Below, piece by piece: positions 34,049 to 43,264 of a stretch of 64,000 nucleotides of DNA. The notes under the pieces are model-generated. The model searched no databases. It had not been told where the DNA came from and worked only from the letters and a program-made list of their open reading frames with translations. A program made the position numbers and the translations under genes. Numbering within the stretch: the stretch's first letter is position 1; every line of letters starts with the position of its first letter. Origin of the DNA: Variovorax sp. OV700 (GTDB lineage: Bacteria; Pseudomonadota; Gammaproteobacteria; Burkholderiales; Burkholderiaceae_C); contig NZ_FNDR01000013.1 in the NCBI RefSeq assembly GCF_900099805.1, positions 62,001-126,000 of the forward strand. Reading direction: 5' to 3'.

Positions 34049-34453
34049 CTACAGCCACTTGCCGCTGCCCGTCGGCATCTGGATGGTCGTTGCCGGATCG
34101 CCGCTGTTCACCAGCGAGTCGATGCCAATGCTCAAGAGCGAAATGAAGATGCTCGCGAAGAACGCGGTCCAGAAGCCCGAGAGCTTGAAGCCGCGCACCA
34201 TTGCGGCCACCAGCATGATCATCAGCGCATTGATCACCAGCAAGAAGAGGCCGAGGGTCAACAGCGTCAGCGGCAGCGTGAGCACGATCAGGAGCGGCTT
34301 GACGATGGCATTGGCAAGGCCCAGCAGCAGGGCCGAGATCACGAGCGCCGAAGTGCTCTCGAACTTGATGCCGCGAAAGATCAGGCTGGCCACCCACAGC
34401 GACAGCGCGGTGATGGCCCAGTGCACGAGAAAGGGAGCGAGGTTGTTCAGCAT
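34049..34453 (-). CDS. Phage-holin-4_2 (PF04020)-like small membrane protein
   Basis: A 134-residue protein with four predicted membrane segments. The motif GLANAIVKPLLIVLTLPLTLLTLGLFLLVINA is characteristic (seen here at about residues 45-77). Despite the family name these are chromosomal membrane proteins of unknown role, and no phage genes are around. The last 20 residues are polar. Confidence 0.85.
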   Translation of the reverse strand: MLNNLAPFLVHWAITALSLWVASLIFRGIKFESTSALVISALLLGLANAIVKPLLIVLTLPLTLLTLGLFLLVINALMIMLVAAMVRGFKLSGFWTAFFASIFISLLSIGIDSLVNSGDPATTIQMPTGSGKWL

Positions 34454-34514
34454 GGTGTGTGTGAGGACGGAAGACGGTCCGCGCCGCGATGCGGACCATC
34501 ATATCGACAGCCTC

Positions 34515-35435
34515 TTACGGCGAGCCGCGCCGCGCCTCGCCCAGCAGCCAGTCGCTGAAGAACTTCAGCAGTGGACGCTGGTCGGCGCGCTCGGGCGTCA
34601 CGAGGTAGTAGTTGCGCTCGCCCGACAGCGGCCGCGCGCAGGCCACCACCAGTTCGCCGCGCGCAAGCTCGTCGGCCACCAGCATGGTGGGCATCAGCGC
34701 CACGCCGAGCCCGTGCGACGCGGCCGCGGCCAATATGGAAAACAGCTCGTAGCGTGGCCCGCCGCGCGCGTTGGGCGCATCGATCTGCTGCGCATCGAAC
34801 CACTGGCGCCAGCCGTCGGGTCGCGTGCTCTGCTGCAAGAGCGGCATCTGCGCGATGGCCGCGGGCGACACGGCGTTGCCCTTGCGTCCGGATGACGGCA
34901 GCAGCAAGGGGCTGCACACCGGCACCACGTCTTCATGCATCAACAGCAGCGCGCGCGTGCCGGCCCAGTTCTCGACCTGCGCGGGCGTGCCGGCGTACAG
35001 CGCGGCGTCGAACTCCGCATCGGCAAAGAGAAAAGGGCGCGTGCGTGTCTCGATGTGCACCACCACGTCGGGCTGCAGCGCCGCAAAGCCCTTCAGGCGC
35101 GGCATCAGCCAGCGCGTGGCAAAGGTGGGCACGGCCGCCAGCGAGAGCGAGCCGCCTTCGCCCTGGTGCGCCATGGCGTCGAGCGTGTCGCGCTCCATCG
35201 CTTCGAGCCGCTTGGTGATCTGCCGCGCATAGGCCGCGCCGCTGGCCGTGAGCGCCACGCCATGGCGGGTGCGGCGGAACAGCGCAACGCCCAGAAAGGC
35301 TTCGAGCGTGCCGATCTGGCGCGACACGGCGCTTTGCGTGAGCGCGAGTTCCTGCGCGGCGCGGGTGTAGCTCTCATGCCGCGCGGCAGCGTCGAAGCAC
35401 ACGAGGGTCTGCAGGGGTGGGATCTTGCGGCGCAT
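34515..35435 (-). CDS. LysR-family regulator (GcvA-like), likely regulator of gcdH
   Basis: A 306-residue LysR protein with the GcvA-type N-terminus (PPLQTLVCFDAAARHESYTRAA; winged helix about 8-65) and effector domain from about 95. Divergent from glutaryl-CoA dehydrogenase, it likely controls that operon; LysR genes next to gcdH are common in Burkholderiales and Pseudomonas. Glutarate or glutaryl-CoA would be the expected effector. Confidence 0.9.
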   Translation of the reverse strand: MRRKIPPLQTLVCFDAAARHESYTRAAQELALTQSAVSRQIGTLEAFLGVALFRRTRHGVALTASGAAYARQITKRLEAMERDTLDAMAHQGEGGSLSLAAVPTFATRWLMPRLKGFAALQPDVVVHIETRTRPFLFADAEFDAALYAGTPAQVENWAGTRALLLMHEDVVPVCSPLLLPSSGRKGNAVSPAAIAQMPLLQQSTRPDGWRQWFDAQQIDAPNARGGPRYELFSILAAAASHGLGVALMPTMLVADELARGELVVACARPLSGERNYYLVTPERADQRPLLKFFSDWLLGEARRGSP

Positions 35436-35502
35436 GTATGCCGGTAGTGTATGACTGGAGCGGTGCTGCTACCAATGGAAACGTGTTTGCGAGCCCATGC
35501 AA

Positions 35503-35523
35503 GATGTGCGTACGGCGCATATC
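35503..35523. promoter_or_regulatory. Candidate LysR operator in the gcdH promoter region
   Basis: GATGTGCG-TACGG-CGCATATC: 8-bp arms with one mismatch, a size and form typical of LysR sites. It lies about 20 bp upstream of a predicted gcdH -35. Confidence 0.45.
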
Positions 35524-35541
35524 TGGGTGAGGATTCATCGT

Positions 35542-35570
35542 TTGCGCCCGGCCCTTTGCATGGCTAGGAT
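35542..35570 (+). promoter_or_regulatory. Predicted promoter of the gcdH operon
   Basis: TTGCGC (35542-35547), 17-nt spacer, TAGGAT (35565-35570), about 52 bp before the gcdH ATG. Predicted by eye. Confidence 0.45.
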
Positions 35571-35621
35571 CGACCCCATTCCCCTCCCTTTCGTTTTTCC
35601 CCCAATACCGGAGACAGCCAC

Positions 35622-36821
35622 ATGGCCGCCAAAGCGCAATTCCACTGGGACGACCCCCTTCTTCTCGACCAGCAACTGACCGACGAAGAACGCATGATCC
35701 GCGACGCGGCCAATGCCTACTGCCAGGAGCGCCTCGCGCCCCGCGTCATCGAAGCCTTCCGCACGGGCGAGACCGACCCGGCCATCTTTCGTGAAATGGG
35801 CGCGCTCGGCCTGTTGGGCCCGACCATTCCCGAACAGTACGGCGGCCCCGGCCTCAATTACGTGGCCTACGGTCTGATCGCCCGCGAAGTCGAGCGCGTG
35901 GATTCGGGCTACCGCTCGATGGCCAGCGTGCAGAGCTCGCTCGTGATGGTGCCCATTTTCGAATTCGGCACCGAGGCGCAAAAGCAGAAGTACCTGCCCA
36001 AGCTCGCCACCGGCGAATGGATCGGCTGCTTCGGCCTGACCGAACCCGACCACGGCTCCGACCCCGGCAGCATGGTCACGCGCGCCAAGAAGGTGCCGGG
36101 CGGCTATTCGCTCAGTGGCGCCAAGATGTGGATCAGCAACTCTCCCATCGCCGACGTGTTCGTGGTGTGGGCCAAGGAAGTCAGCGAAAGCGGCACCGTC
36201 GGTCCGATCCGCGGCTTCGTGCTCGAGAAGGGCATGAAGGGCCTCTCGGCCCCCGCCATTCACGGCAAGGTCGGCCTGCGCGCCAGCATCACCGGCGAAA
36301 TCGTGATGGACGGCGTGTTCTGCCCCGAAGAAAACGCGTTCCCTGAAGTGCAAGGCCTGAAGGGCCCCTTCACCTGCCTCAACAGCGCCCGCTACGGCAT
36401 CTCGTGGGGCGCAATCGGCGCCGCCGAAGACTGCTGGCACCGCGCCCGCCAGTACACGCTGGACCGCAAGCAGTTCGGCCGCCCGCTCGCCGCCAACCAG
36501 CTCATTCAAAAGAAGCTGGCCGACATGCAGACCGAAATCACGCTGGGCCTGCAAGGCAGCCTGCGCCTGGGCCGCATGAAGGACGAGGGCACGGCCTCGG
36601 TCGAGATCACCTCGATCATGAAGCGCAACAACTGCGGCAAGGCCCTCGACATCGCCCGCCTGGCGCGCGACATGATGGGCGGCAACGGCATCAGCGACGA
36701 GTTCGGCGTGGCCCGCCACTTGGTAAACCTCGAAGTGGTGAACACCTACGAAGGCACGCACGACATCCACGCGCTGATCCTGGGTCGTGCCATCACCGGC
36801 ATTGCCGCCTTCGCCAACTGA
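35622..36821 (+). CDS. gcdH: Glutaryl-CoA dehydrogenase
   Basis: A 399-residue acyl-CoA dehydrogenase of the GcdH class. FAD/substrate motifs CFGLTEPDHGSDPGSM and KMWISNS are present, and the catalytic Glu is at about 377 in NTYEGTHDIHAL. It oxidises and decarboxylates glutaryl-CoA to crotonyl-CoA, passing electrons to ETF. It is followed by a CoA transferase that could supply glutaryl-CoA. Serves lysine, tryptophan or aromatic degradation routes. Confidence 0.95.
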   Translation: MAAKAQFHWDDPLLLDQQLTDEERMIRDAANAYCQERLAPRVIEAFRTGETDPAIFREMGALGLLGPTIPEQYGGPGLNYVAYGLIAREVERVDSGYRSMASVQSSLVMVPIFEFGTEAQKQKYLPKLATGEWIGCFGLTEPDHGSDPGSMVTRAKKVPGGYSLSGAKMWISNSPIADVFVVWAKEVSESGTVGPIRGFVLEKGMKGLSAPAIHGKVGLRASITGEIVMDGVFCPEENAFPEVQGLKGPFTCLNSARYGISWGAIGAAEDCWHRARQYTLDRKQFGRPLAANQLIQKKLADMQTEITLGLQGSLRLGRMKDEGTASVEITSIMKRNNCGKALDIARLARDMMGGNGISDEFGVARHLVNLEVVNTYEGTHDIHALILGRAITGIAAFAN

Positions 36822-36832
36822 ACCGAGAGCGC

Positions 36833-38071
36833 ATGACAGCCAAGCCCGCAGCACTCGACGGCATCAAGGTCCTCGATCTGTCCCGCGTGCTCGCGGGCCC
36901 GTGGTGCACGCAGATCCTCGCGGACCTGGGCGCCGACGTCGTCAAGATCGAGCGCCCCGGCGTGGGCGACGACACGCGCACCTGGGGCCCGCCGTTCATC
37001 AAGGATGCGAACGGCAACGACACCGACCAGGCCAGCTACTTCACCGCGTGCAACCGCAACAAGCGCTCGGTCACGGTCGACATGGCCACGGCCGATGGGC
37101 AAGCCTTGCTGAAGCAGATGGCGGCGCGGGCCGACATCGTGGTGGAGAACTTCAAGACCGGCGGCCTCAAGCAATACGGCCTCGACCACGAGGCCCTGCG
37201 CGCGGCCAACCCGCGGCTCATCTATTGCAGCGTGACCGGCTTCGGCCATGACGGCCCCTACGCAGAGCGCGCGGGCTACGACCTGATGATCCAGGCCATG
37301 ACCGGCATGATGAGCATCACCGGCCGTCCCGACGACGTGCCCGGCGGCGGCCCGCTGCGCGTGGGCGTGGCGCTCACCGACCTGTTCACCGGCGTCTATG
37401 CCAGCACCGCCATCCTCGCGGCGCTGCAGGTACGGGACCGCACCGGCGAAGGCCAGCACATCGACATGGCGCTGCTCGACGTGGGCATGGCCATCCTCGC
37501 GAACCAGGCCAGCGCATTTCTCAACACCGGCAAGGCGCCCGAGCGCCAGGGCAACACGCACCCGAGCCTGGCGCCTTATCAAGACTTTCCGACGCTGGAC
37601 GGCTCGATGCTGCTGGCCATTGGCAACAACGGACAGTTCGCGCGCTTTTGCGAAGCGGCCGGCCACGCGGAGTGGGCGGCCGATGCGCGCTTTGCGAGCA
37701 ACACGCTGCGCGTGAAACACCGCGGCGTGCTCATTCCGATGATGGAAGAGCTCACGCGTACGCGCACCACCGCCGACTGGGTCACGCTGCTCGAGGACAA
37801 GGCCGTGCCCTGCGGGCCGATCAACGATATTGCGCAGGCCTTCGACGACGCACAGGTCAAGTCGCGCGGCCTGGCCGTCACGCTGCCGCGCCATGCGGGC
37901 GACGGAATCGAAAGCATCACCGGCGTGGCGAGCCCGCTGCGCCTCACGGCCACGCCGCCCGTGCTGCGCCACGCGCCGCCCGCGCTCGGGCAGCACACGC
38001 GCGAGGTGCTGGCCGAGTTCGGCATCGACGCTGCGCGCTTCGACGCGCTGCGCTCGGCGGGCGTGGTCTGA
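36833..38071 (+). CDS. CaiB/BaiF family CoA transferase (glutarate CoA-transferase candidate)
   Basis: A 412-residue class III CoA transferase. It starts DGIKVLDLSRVLAGPWCTQ and contains the NFKTGGLKQYGL and HIDMALLDVG segments, where the Asp of LLDV is the expected nucleophile. The start was chosen 11 bp after gcdH because the homologous sequence begins there. Succinyl-CoA:glutarate CoA transfer is likely from the gcdH context, as with SUGCT homologues. Confidence 0.88.
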   Translation: MTAKPAALDGIKVLDLSRVLAGPWCTQILADLGADVVKIERPGVGDDTRTWGPPFIKDANGNDTDQASYFTACNRNKRSVTVDMATADGQALLKQMAARADIVVENFKTGGLKQYGLDHEALRAANPRLIYCSVTGFGHDGPYAERAGYDLMIQAMTGMMSITGRPDDVPGGGPLRVGVALTDLFTGVYASTAILAALQVRDRTGEGQHIDMALLDVGMAILANQASAFLNTGKAPERQGNTHPSLAPYQDFPTLDGSMLLAIGNNGQFARFCEAAGHAEWAADARFASNTLRVKHRGVLIPMMEELTRTRTTADWVTLLEDKAVPCGPINDIAQAFDDAQVKSRGLAVTLPRHAGDGIESITGVASPLRLTATPPVLRHAPPALGQHTREVLAEFGIDAARFDALRSAGVV

Positions 38072-38087
38072 GAGAGGAACGCAGGCC

Positions 38088-38528
38088 ATGACGGAGCCGA
38101 TGCACAGCCCACCCTTCGCCGTGCTGCGCATCGACCACGTCGTGCTGCGCGTGAAAGACATCGAACGCGCGATCGCCTTCTACCGCGACGTCCTCGGCTG
38201 CGCGGTGGAGAAGCGCCGCGACGACCTGGGGCTGGTGCACCTGCGCGCGGGCGCGAGCCTCATCGACCTGATCACGCCTGACGGTCCGCTGGGCAGGCAG
38301 GGCGGCGCCTTGGCCGGCAAGGAAGGGCGCAACGTCGATCACTTCTGCCTGCGCATCGAACCTTTCGATGAGGCAGCGATTCGCGCCTTGATGGCACAGC
38401 ACGGCGTGCCGGTGCACGGTGAGGTGCAGAACAATTTCGGCGCCGAGGGCAATGGGCCTTCGATCTACATCGCCGACCCCGACGGCAACGGGGTGGAGCT
38501 GAAAGGGCCGGCAGGCAGCAGCTCCTAG
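38088..38528 (+). CDS. VOC-family (glyoxalase-like) protein
   Basis: A 146-residue vicinal-oxygen-chelate protein with paired beta-alpha-beta-beta-beta modules (IDHVVLRVKDIERAIAFYRDVLG; then VDHFCLRIE and IADPDGNGVELKG). Metal-binding His and Glu positions are present. AGAGGA precedes the ATG. It is the third gene after gcdH and the CoA transferase. The reaction is unknown. Confidence 0.85.
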   Translation: MTEPMHSPPFAVLRIDHVVLRVKDIERAIAFYRDVLGCAVEKRRDDLGLVHLRAGASLIDLITPDGPLGRQGGALAGKEGRNVDHFCLRIEPFDEAAIRALMAQHGVPVHGEVQNNFGAEGNGPSIYIADPDGNGVELKGPAGSSS

Positions 38529-38533
38529 TCGAT

Positions 38534-38992
38534 CTAGCCGGCGCGCCCCAGGATCGCCACGCCGAACACCACCACGCCGAGCGCGAGGTTCAGGCTCACC
38601 AGCCTGCGGATCATGTCGAGCCGCCCGGCTGCAACGGGCCATGCGCTCTCGTCCACCGCGCGCCGCAGGGCCTTGAACACCGAGGCGCGGATGTACACGT
38701 AAATTCCCGCCATCACGATGGCGATGCTCATCATGGCCTCAACGCGCCAGTGCACCGTGCGAAAACCGCCGAGCAGCAGGATCATCGCCACGCCGGTTAC
38801 GAACAGCAGCGTGATGGCCGCATCCACGCCGATGAAGAAGCGCCGCAGCGCCGCGGCCATGGTGCGCAGGCGCAGCGGCGGCTCCAGCGTGGCGACCGCG
38901 GCGGGACGCACCGCGAAGTGCAGGGTGGCCATGCCGCCGACCCAGAAGGCGGCGGCGAGAAGATGAATGAAAAGCAAAATGGCGTGGGGCAT
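38534..38992 (-). CDS. CopD-like four-helix membrane protein
   Basis: A 152-residue protein with four hydrophobic helices (FIHLLAAAFWVGGMATLHF first). A His in the first helix and the overall spacing fit CopD/DUF2269-like proteins, some of which bind copper or haem. Convergent with the VOC gene, 5 bp apart. Specific role unknown. Confidence 0.75.
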   Translation of the reverse strand: MPHAILLFIHLLAAAFWVGGMATLHFAVRPAAVATLEPPLRLRTMAAALRRFFIGVDAAITLLFVTGVAMILLLGGFRTVHWRVEAMMSIAIVMAGIYVYIRASVFKALRRAVDESAWPVAAGRLDMIRRLVSLNLALGVVVFGVAILGRAG

Positions 38993-39097
38993 GGGGACCG
39001 ATCAGAACACCGAAAGGTGCGAGCGCGCAATGTCCGCGGCGTTGCGTTAAAAACCCATCTTTCGCACATTCGCACAGCCGAGAAAGATGAGGACCCC

Positions 39098-39967
39098 ATG
39101 ACCCGCACCGTCGCCCAGAAACGCGCCGATTTCCGCGCCCTTCACGAGCAGGGCTGCTTCGTCATCCCCAATCCCTGGGACACGGGCAGCGCGCGCTACC
39201 TGCAGGGTCTGGGCTTCAAGGCGCTGGCCACCACGAGCTCGGGCCATGCGTGGTCGCTGGGCCTGTCCGACGGCGCCCAATCGCGCGACGTCGTGCTGGC
39301 GCACCTGCGCGACATCGTCGCCGCGACCGACCTGCCCGTGAACGCGGATTTCGAAAATGGCTTTGGGGCCAATCCGCAAGCCGTGGCAGAGAGCGTGCGG
39401 CTGGCGCTCGACACCGGCGTGGCGGGACTGTCGATCGAGGACTCGACCGGCGATGCGGCGAATCCGCTCTTCGAGATCGGCGTTGCGGTCGAACGCTTGC
39501 GCGCGGCACGCGGTGCCATCGACGCGGCCGGCGGCGACACGCTGCTGGTGGGCCGAGCAGAAAATTTCTTCGTCGGCCGGCCCAACCTCGACGACGCCAT
39601 CGCGCGCCTCAAGGCCTATGCCGAGGCCGGTGCCGACTGCCTCTACGCGCCGGGCATTCGCACGCGCGAGCAGATCGCGGCCGTGGTCGCCGCGGTGGCG
39701 CCCAAGCCCGTCAACCTGCTGATCGGCTGGGCCAGCGAGCTCGCCATGCAGGACATTGCAGAGCTCGGCGTGCGGCGGGTCAGCGTGGGAGGCGCGCTCG
39801 CACGCGCGGCCTGGGGCGGCTTCGACCGCGCCGCGCGCGCGCTCGCCGAGCAGGGGCGCTTCGACGGCTTCGCGGGCGCGGCGGTGGGTGCGGACCTCGA
39901 CGGGTTCTTCAGGCCGTTCTGCGCGTCCGCTGCGGTCGTCCAAGTAGCGCATTCGCTGGCGCCATGA
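39098..39967 (+). CDS. Isocitrate lyase/PEP mutase superfamily protein
   Basis: A 289-residue TIM-barrel enzyme of the PEP mutase/2-methylisocitrate lyase superfamily. Visible are NPWDTGSARYLQGLGF, the metal-site block NADFENGFG, and SIEDSTG. The short family members often act on oxaloacetate or carboxy-PEP-like substrates. The catalytic KKCGH-type loop of isocitrate lyase is absent, so it is not AceA. The start is preceded by GAGGA. The stop overlaps the next gene by 4 bp. Confidence 0.85.
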   Translation: MTRTVAQKRADFRALHEQGCFVIPNPWDTGSARYLQGLGFKALATTSSGHAWSLGLSDGAQSRDVVLAHLRDIVAATDLPVNADFENGFGANPQAVAESVRLALDTGVAGLSIEDSTGDAANPLFEIGVAVERLRAARGAIDAAGGDTLLVGRAENFFVGRPNLDDAIARLKAYAEAGADCLYAPGIRTREQIAAVVAAVAPKPVNLLIGWASELAMQDIAELGVRRVSVGGALARAAWGGFDRAARALAEQGRFDGFAGAAVGADLDGFFRPFCASAAVVQVAHSLAP

Positions 39968-40593
39968 ACGCGCTCCTCGCGGAAATCCGCAGCTGCCGAG
40001 CCTGCGCCGCGCACCTGCCGCTCGGCCCGCGGCCGGTCGTGCAGGCCAGCGCCGGCGCGCGTCTGCTCATCGTCGGCCAGGCGCCCAGCATGACCGTGCA
40101 CGCCACCGGCACGCCGTGGGACGACAAGAGCGGCGAGCAATTGCGCCGCTGGCTCGGCATCGAGCGCGAGGTGTTCTACGACGCCGCGCAGATTGCGATC
40201 ATGCCGATGGGCTATTGCTACCCGGGCCGAGGCAGCAGCGGCGATCTGCCGCCGCGTAGGGAATGCGCCGAGCTGTGGCATGAGCGCCTGCTCGCGCAGC
40301 TGAAGAACATCGAGCTGACGCTGCTGATCGGTCAGTACGCGCAGCGCCATTTCCTGGGCGCGGCGCGTAGGAGCAACGTGACCGAAACCGTCGAGGCCTT
40401 TGCGGAGTACGCGCCGCGCTTCATTCCGCTGCCGCATCCGTCGCCGCGCAACACCGGCTGGTTCAAGCACCACCCGTGGTTCGAAAGCGATGTGCTGCCG
40501 GTCCTGCGCGAGCGCGTGCGGCAGGCGCTCGCTCAACCCTATGGTGCCACGGCGACCGAGGTGCCCACCACATCGAAGGGCCGCGCGGCATAG
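39964..40593 (+). CDS. Uracil-DNA glycosylase superfamily protein
   Basis: A 209-residue protein with the UDG-superfamily motifs: GQAPS (motif 1 zone) and LPHPSPRNT (motif 2 zone). An N-terminal CRAC pair is seen, but not the full four-Cys set of family 4/5 enzymes. The group is annotated from fold only; activity on uracil is not proven. It is translationally coupled to the lyase (ATGA). Its last 55 bp overlap the 3' end of the opposite-strand amidohydrolase gene. Confidence 0.78.
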   Translation: MNALLAEIRSCRACAAHLPLGPRPVVQASAGARLLIVGQAPSMTVHATGTPWDDKSGEQLRRWLGIEREVFYDAAQIAIMPMGYCYPGRGSSGDLPPRRECAELWHERLLAQLKNIELTLLIGQYAQRHFLGAARRSNVTETVEAFAEYAPRFIPLPHPSPRNTGWFKHHPWFESDVLPVLRERVRQALAQPYGATATEVPTTSKGRAA

Positions 40594-42212
40594 ACCACGC
40601 GGCCACCCACCACCGTCATCAGCGACACCGTCTTGCCGATGCGCTCCACCGGCACCGCGAAGAAGTCCTGGTCGAGGATTGCGAAGTCCGCGAGCTTGCC
40701 CACTTCGAGCGTGCCGCGCTTCGCCTCGTCGAAGCTGAACCATGCGCTGCCCGCCGTGTAGAGCCGCAATGCCTGCTCGCGCGTCGGCGTTTCGTCGGGG
40801 CCACGCATCGGCTTGCCGCTCACGGTCTTGCCGTCGAGCATCCATTGCAGCGCGACGAACGGGTTGTAGGAAGCCACTCGGTGCGCATCGGTGCCCGCAC
40901 CCACGTTCACGCCCGCGCGTAGCGCGCTGCCGATCGGCGGCATGCGGCGCGCCGCCTCGCCGCGCACCGTGAGCGCGCGGTCGCCCTGGAAGTACATCGC
41001 GTCCTGCATCGTCCAGCCGATGCCTAGCGCCTTCATGCGCGCCAGCGTTTCAGGCGAGGCATCGTCAAGGTGGGCAATCGACCAGCGCAGATCGCGGATC
41101 GGCACCTCGGCATTGAGCTTTTCGTACAGGCCGAGCAGATGGTCGACCGATCCGTTCTCCTGCCAGTGGATGGTGACGGCCAGCTTGCGCATCGCCGCCC
41201 ACTTGATCAGTTCATAGAACTTCTCCTTCGCCGCCGCGTCGGGAAAATTGTTGTTGTACATCGCGAGCGTCACGCGTTCGCCAAGGCCGTTGAATTTCAG
41301 CATGTCATCGCCAAAACCCATCGGCAGCATCTGCGTCAGCTCGCGAAACTCCTGCATCTCGGCGCCGGGCTTCTGCGCGAACACGCTGTAGGCCACGCGC
41401 AGCGTCAGCGCCTTTTCGCGCCATAGCTCGAACAGCGCCGCGTACTGCGAAGGCGCGATGCTGAAGCCGCCCGGGTCCACCAGGCCGGTGATGCCGAGGC
41501 GGTTCAGCTCGCTGAAGAAGGCGCGTGTGCCGGCCACGTTGTCGGCGTAGGTCGGCTTGGGCAGCTTGTCGAACAGGGCCGAGATGCCGACGATGTCGCC
41601 CGTCATCCAGCCCGGCGCGCCATCGGCCGCGGGCTTCATACCGACGGGCAGCGTGCCCGCGGGAACGCCGAGCGCTTCGAGCGACTTCGGCGTCATCACC
41701 ACCGCTTCGTAGAAGAGCTGCACGTACACCGGATGCTCCGGCGCGGCCTCTTGCAGTTCGGCCATGGTGGGACGGCGGCGCTCGGCAAACTGCTGCTCGG
41801 TCCAGCCGCCCGCCACGATCAGCCAGCCGCCGGGCCGCGCACGCGAGGCCGCGGTGCGGATGCGCGCCATGGCTTCGGCGATGGTGCCGGCGCCGATCCA
41901 GTTGACCTCGGTCGAGTAGCTCAGCGCTGCGCGCACCGCGTGCATGTGCGAATCGATGAGCCCCGGAATCAGAGTGCGCCCGCCGGCATCGACCGTGCGC
42001 GTGTTGGGTCCCGAGAACGCGCGCATCTCGCCGGCACCGCCGACGGCCACGATGCGGCCTTCGCGCACGGCGAGTGCCTGCGCGGTGGAAGAAGCAGCGT
42101 CCAGCGTCGCGATCTTCGCGTTGGTGACGACGAGATCGGCCGGCTGTGCCTGTGTGCCGATCGGCAGCAGCAATGCGGTGGCCGCAGCCATCGCGAAAAA
42201 GGTGCGCAGCAT
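40539..42212 (-). CDS. Exported amidohydrolase (YtcJ-like)
   Basis: A 557-residue metal-dependent hydrolase of the amidohydrolase-3/YtcJ type with a signal peptide (FFAMAAATALLLPIGTQAQ). The metal-binding DSHMHA and late GAGTDAHR motifs are present. The ATG at 42212 is favoured over a TTG at 42218 because AAGGTGG lies 7 bp before it; the TTG would overlap the upstream stop. It is the last gene of the LacI-controlled operon. The substrate is unknown, probably an N-acyl or ester bond cleaved in the periplasm. Confidence 0.85.
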   Translation of the reverse strand: MLRTFFAMAAATALLLPIGTQAQPADLVVTNAKIATLDAASSTAQALAVREGRIVAVGGAGEMRAFSGPNTRTVDAGGRTLIPGLIDSHMHAVRAALSYSTEVNWIGAGTIAEAMARIRTAASRARPGGWLIVAGGWTEQQFAERRRPTMAELQEAAPEHPVYVQLFYEAVVMTPKSLEALGVPAGTLPVGMKPAADGAPGWMTGDIVGISALFDKLPKPTYADNVAGTRAFFSELNRLGITGLVDPGGFSIAPSQYAALFELWREKALTLRVAYSVFAQKPGAEMQEFRELTQMLPMGFGDDMLKFNGLGERVTLAMYNNNFPDAAAKEKFYELIKWAAMRKLAVTIHWQENGSVDHLLGLYEKLNAEVPIRDLRWSIAHLDDASPETLARMKALGIGWTMQDAMYFQGDRALTVRGEAARRMPPIGSALRAGVNVGAGTDAHRVASYNPFVALQWMLDGKTVSGKPMRGPDETPTREQALRLYTAGSAWFSFDEAKRGTLEVGKLADFAILDQDFFAVPVERIGKTVSLMTVVGGRVVYAARPFDVVGTSVAVAP

Positions 42213-42214
42213 GC

Positions 42215-43204
42215 TCAATCCACCTTGATGCTGGCTGCCTTGACCACCTGCTGCGCCTTGGCCGTTTCGTCGGCGATGAACTTGTTGAACTGTGCCGAAG
42301 GCATGGTGAAAGGCTCAGCGCCGAGCTTGTCGAGACGCTCCTTCAGCTCGGGCGAGGCCATGATCTTCGCGACCTCGGCCTGCAGGCGGTCCACCACCGG
42401 TTGCGGCGTCTTCGCGGGTGCGAAGAGCCCGACCCAGAACAAATACTCGGAGCCCGGCACGCCGGCTTCCACCGTGGTGGGCGCATCGGGCAGCGCGGGT
42501 GAGCGCTTGGCCGTGCCGACCGCCAGCGCCTGCAGCTTGCCGCCCTTGATGAGCGGCAGGGCCGACACCATCGGCGCGAAGAACCAGTCGACGCGCCCGG
42601 CCATCACTTCGGTCATGGCTTCGGGCGTGCCGCGGAAGGGCACGTGCTGCGCGTCCACCCCGGCTGCGAGGCGGAACACCTCGGCGTTCATGTGCGTGGC
42701 CGAGCCGTTGCCCGCGGAGCCATAGTTGAAGCTGCCCGGCTTGGCTTTCGCCTTGGCGACGAGGTCTTGCACGTTCGCGAAGTGCGAAGGTGCGGTGACC
42801 AGCACGTTGGGCAAGCTCGCCATCGGCGTGATGCCCGTGAAGTCCTTGATGGTGTCGTACGACAGGCCCTTGTAGATCCACGGATTCACGAGGTGCCCCG
42901 CCGAATGCACCAGCAGCGTGTAGCCGTCGGCCGGCGCCTTGGCCGCAATGGCCGCGCCGAGCGTGCCGCCCGCACCGGGCTTGTTGTCGACCACCACGCT
43001 GGTGCCCAGCACGGGCCCGAGCTTCTCGGCCACCAGCCGCGCGACGATGTCGGTGCCGCTGCCAGCCGTGAAGGGCACGACCAGCTTGATCGGCTGCGTG
43101 CCGGGCCATGCGTTTTGCGCTTGTGCGCCACCGAAAGCGCAAGCCGCGAGCGCGGCGGCCATCGCGAGCGCCTGCCGGCGGCTCGGGTTGAATGTCTTCT
43201 TCAT
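42215..43204 (-). CDS. Bug/TctC-family periplasmic solute-binding protein
   Basis: A 329-residue Bug receptor with a signal peptide (SRRQALAMAAALAACAFGGAQA) and the family blocks IKLVVPFTAGSGTDIVAR, VVDNKPGAGGTLG and HVPFRGTPEAM. It lies within the LacI-linked operon and probably binds that operon's carboxylate substrate. No membrane subunits accompany it. Confidence 0.9.
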   Translation of the reverse strand: MKKTFNPSRRQALAMAAALAACAFGGAQAQNAWPGTQPIKLVVPFTAGSGTDIVARLVAEKLGPVLGTSVVVDNKPGAGGTLGAAIAAKAPADGYTLLVHSAGHLVNPWIYKGLSYDTIKDFTGITPMASLPNVLVTAPSHFANVQDLVAKAKAKPGSFNYGSAGNGSATHMNAEVFRLAAGVDAQHVPFRGTPEAMTEVMAGRVDWFFAPMVSALPLIKGGKLQALAVGTAKRSPALPDAPTTVEAGVPGSEYLFWVGLFAPAKTPQPVVDRLQAEVAKIMASPELKERLDKLGAEPFTMPSAQFNKFIADETAKAQQVVKAASIKVD

Positions 43205-43264
43205 GCGTCTTGTCTCCGTTGATTTGTTTGGCTGAGCGATGAATGACTGGGAAAGAGGAGGGCG

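Noticed and set aside
34049..34453. Holin-like gene as a trace of prophage
   Set aside because: The family name is misleading; it is a common chromosomal membrane protein and no other phage gene is near.
39098..39967. Isocitrate lyase (aceA) of the glyoxylate cycle
   Set aside because: At 289 residues it is far shorter than AceA, and the catalytic KKCGH loop is not seen; it fits the PEP mutase-like branch.
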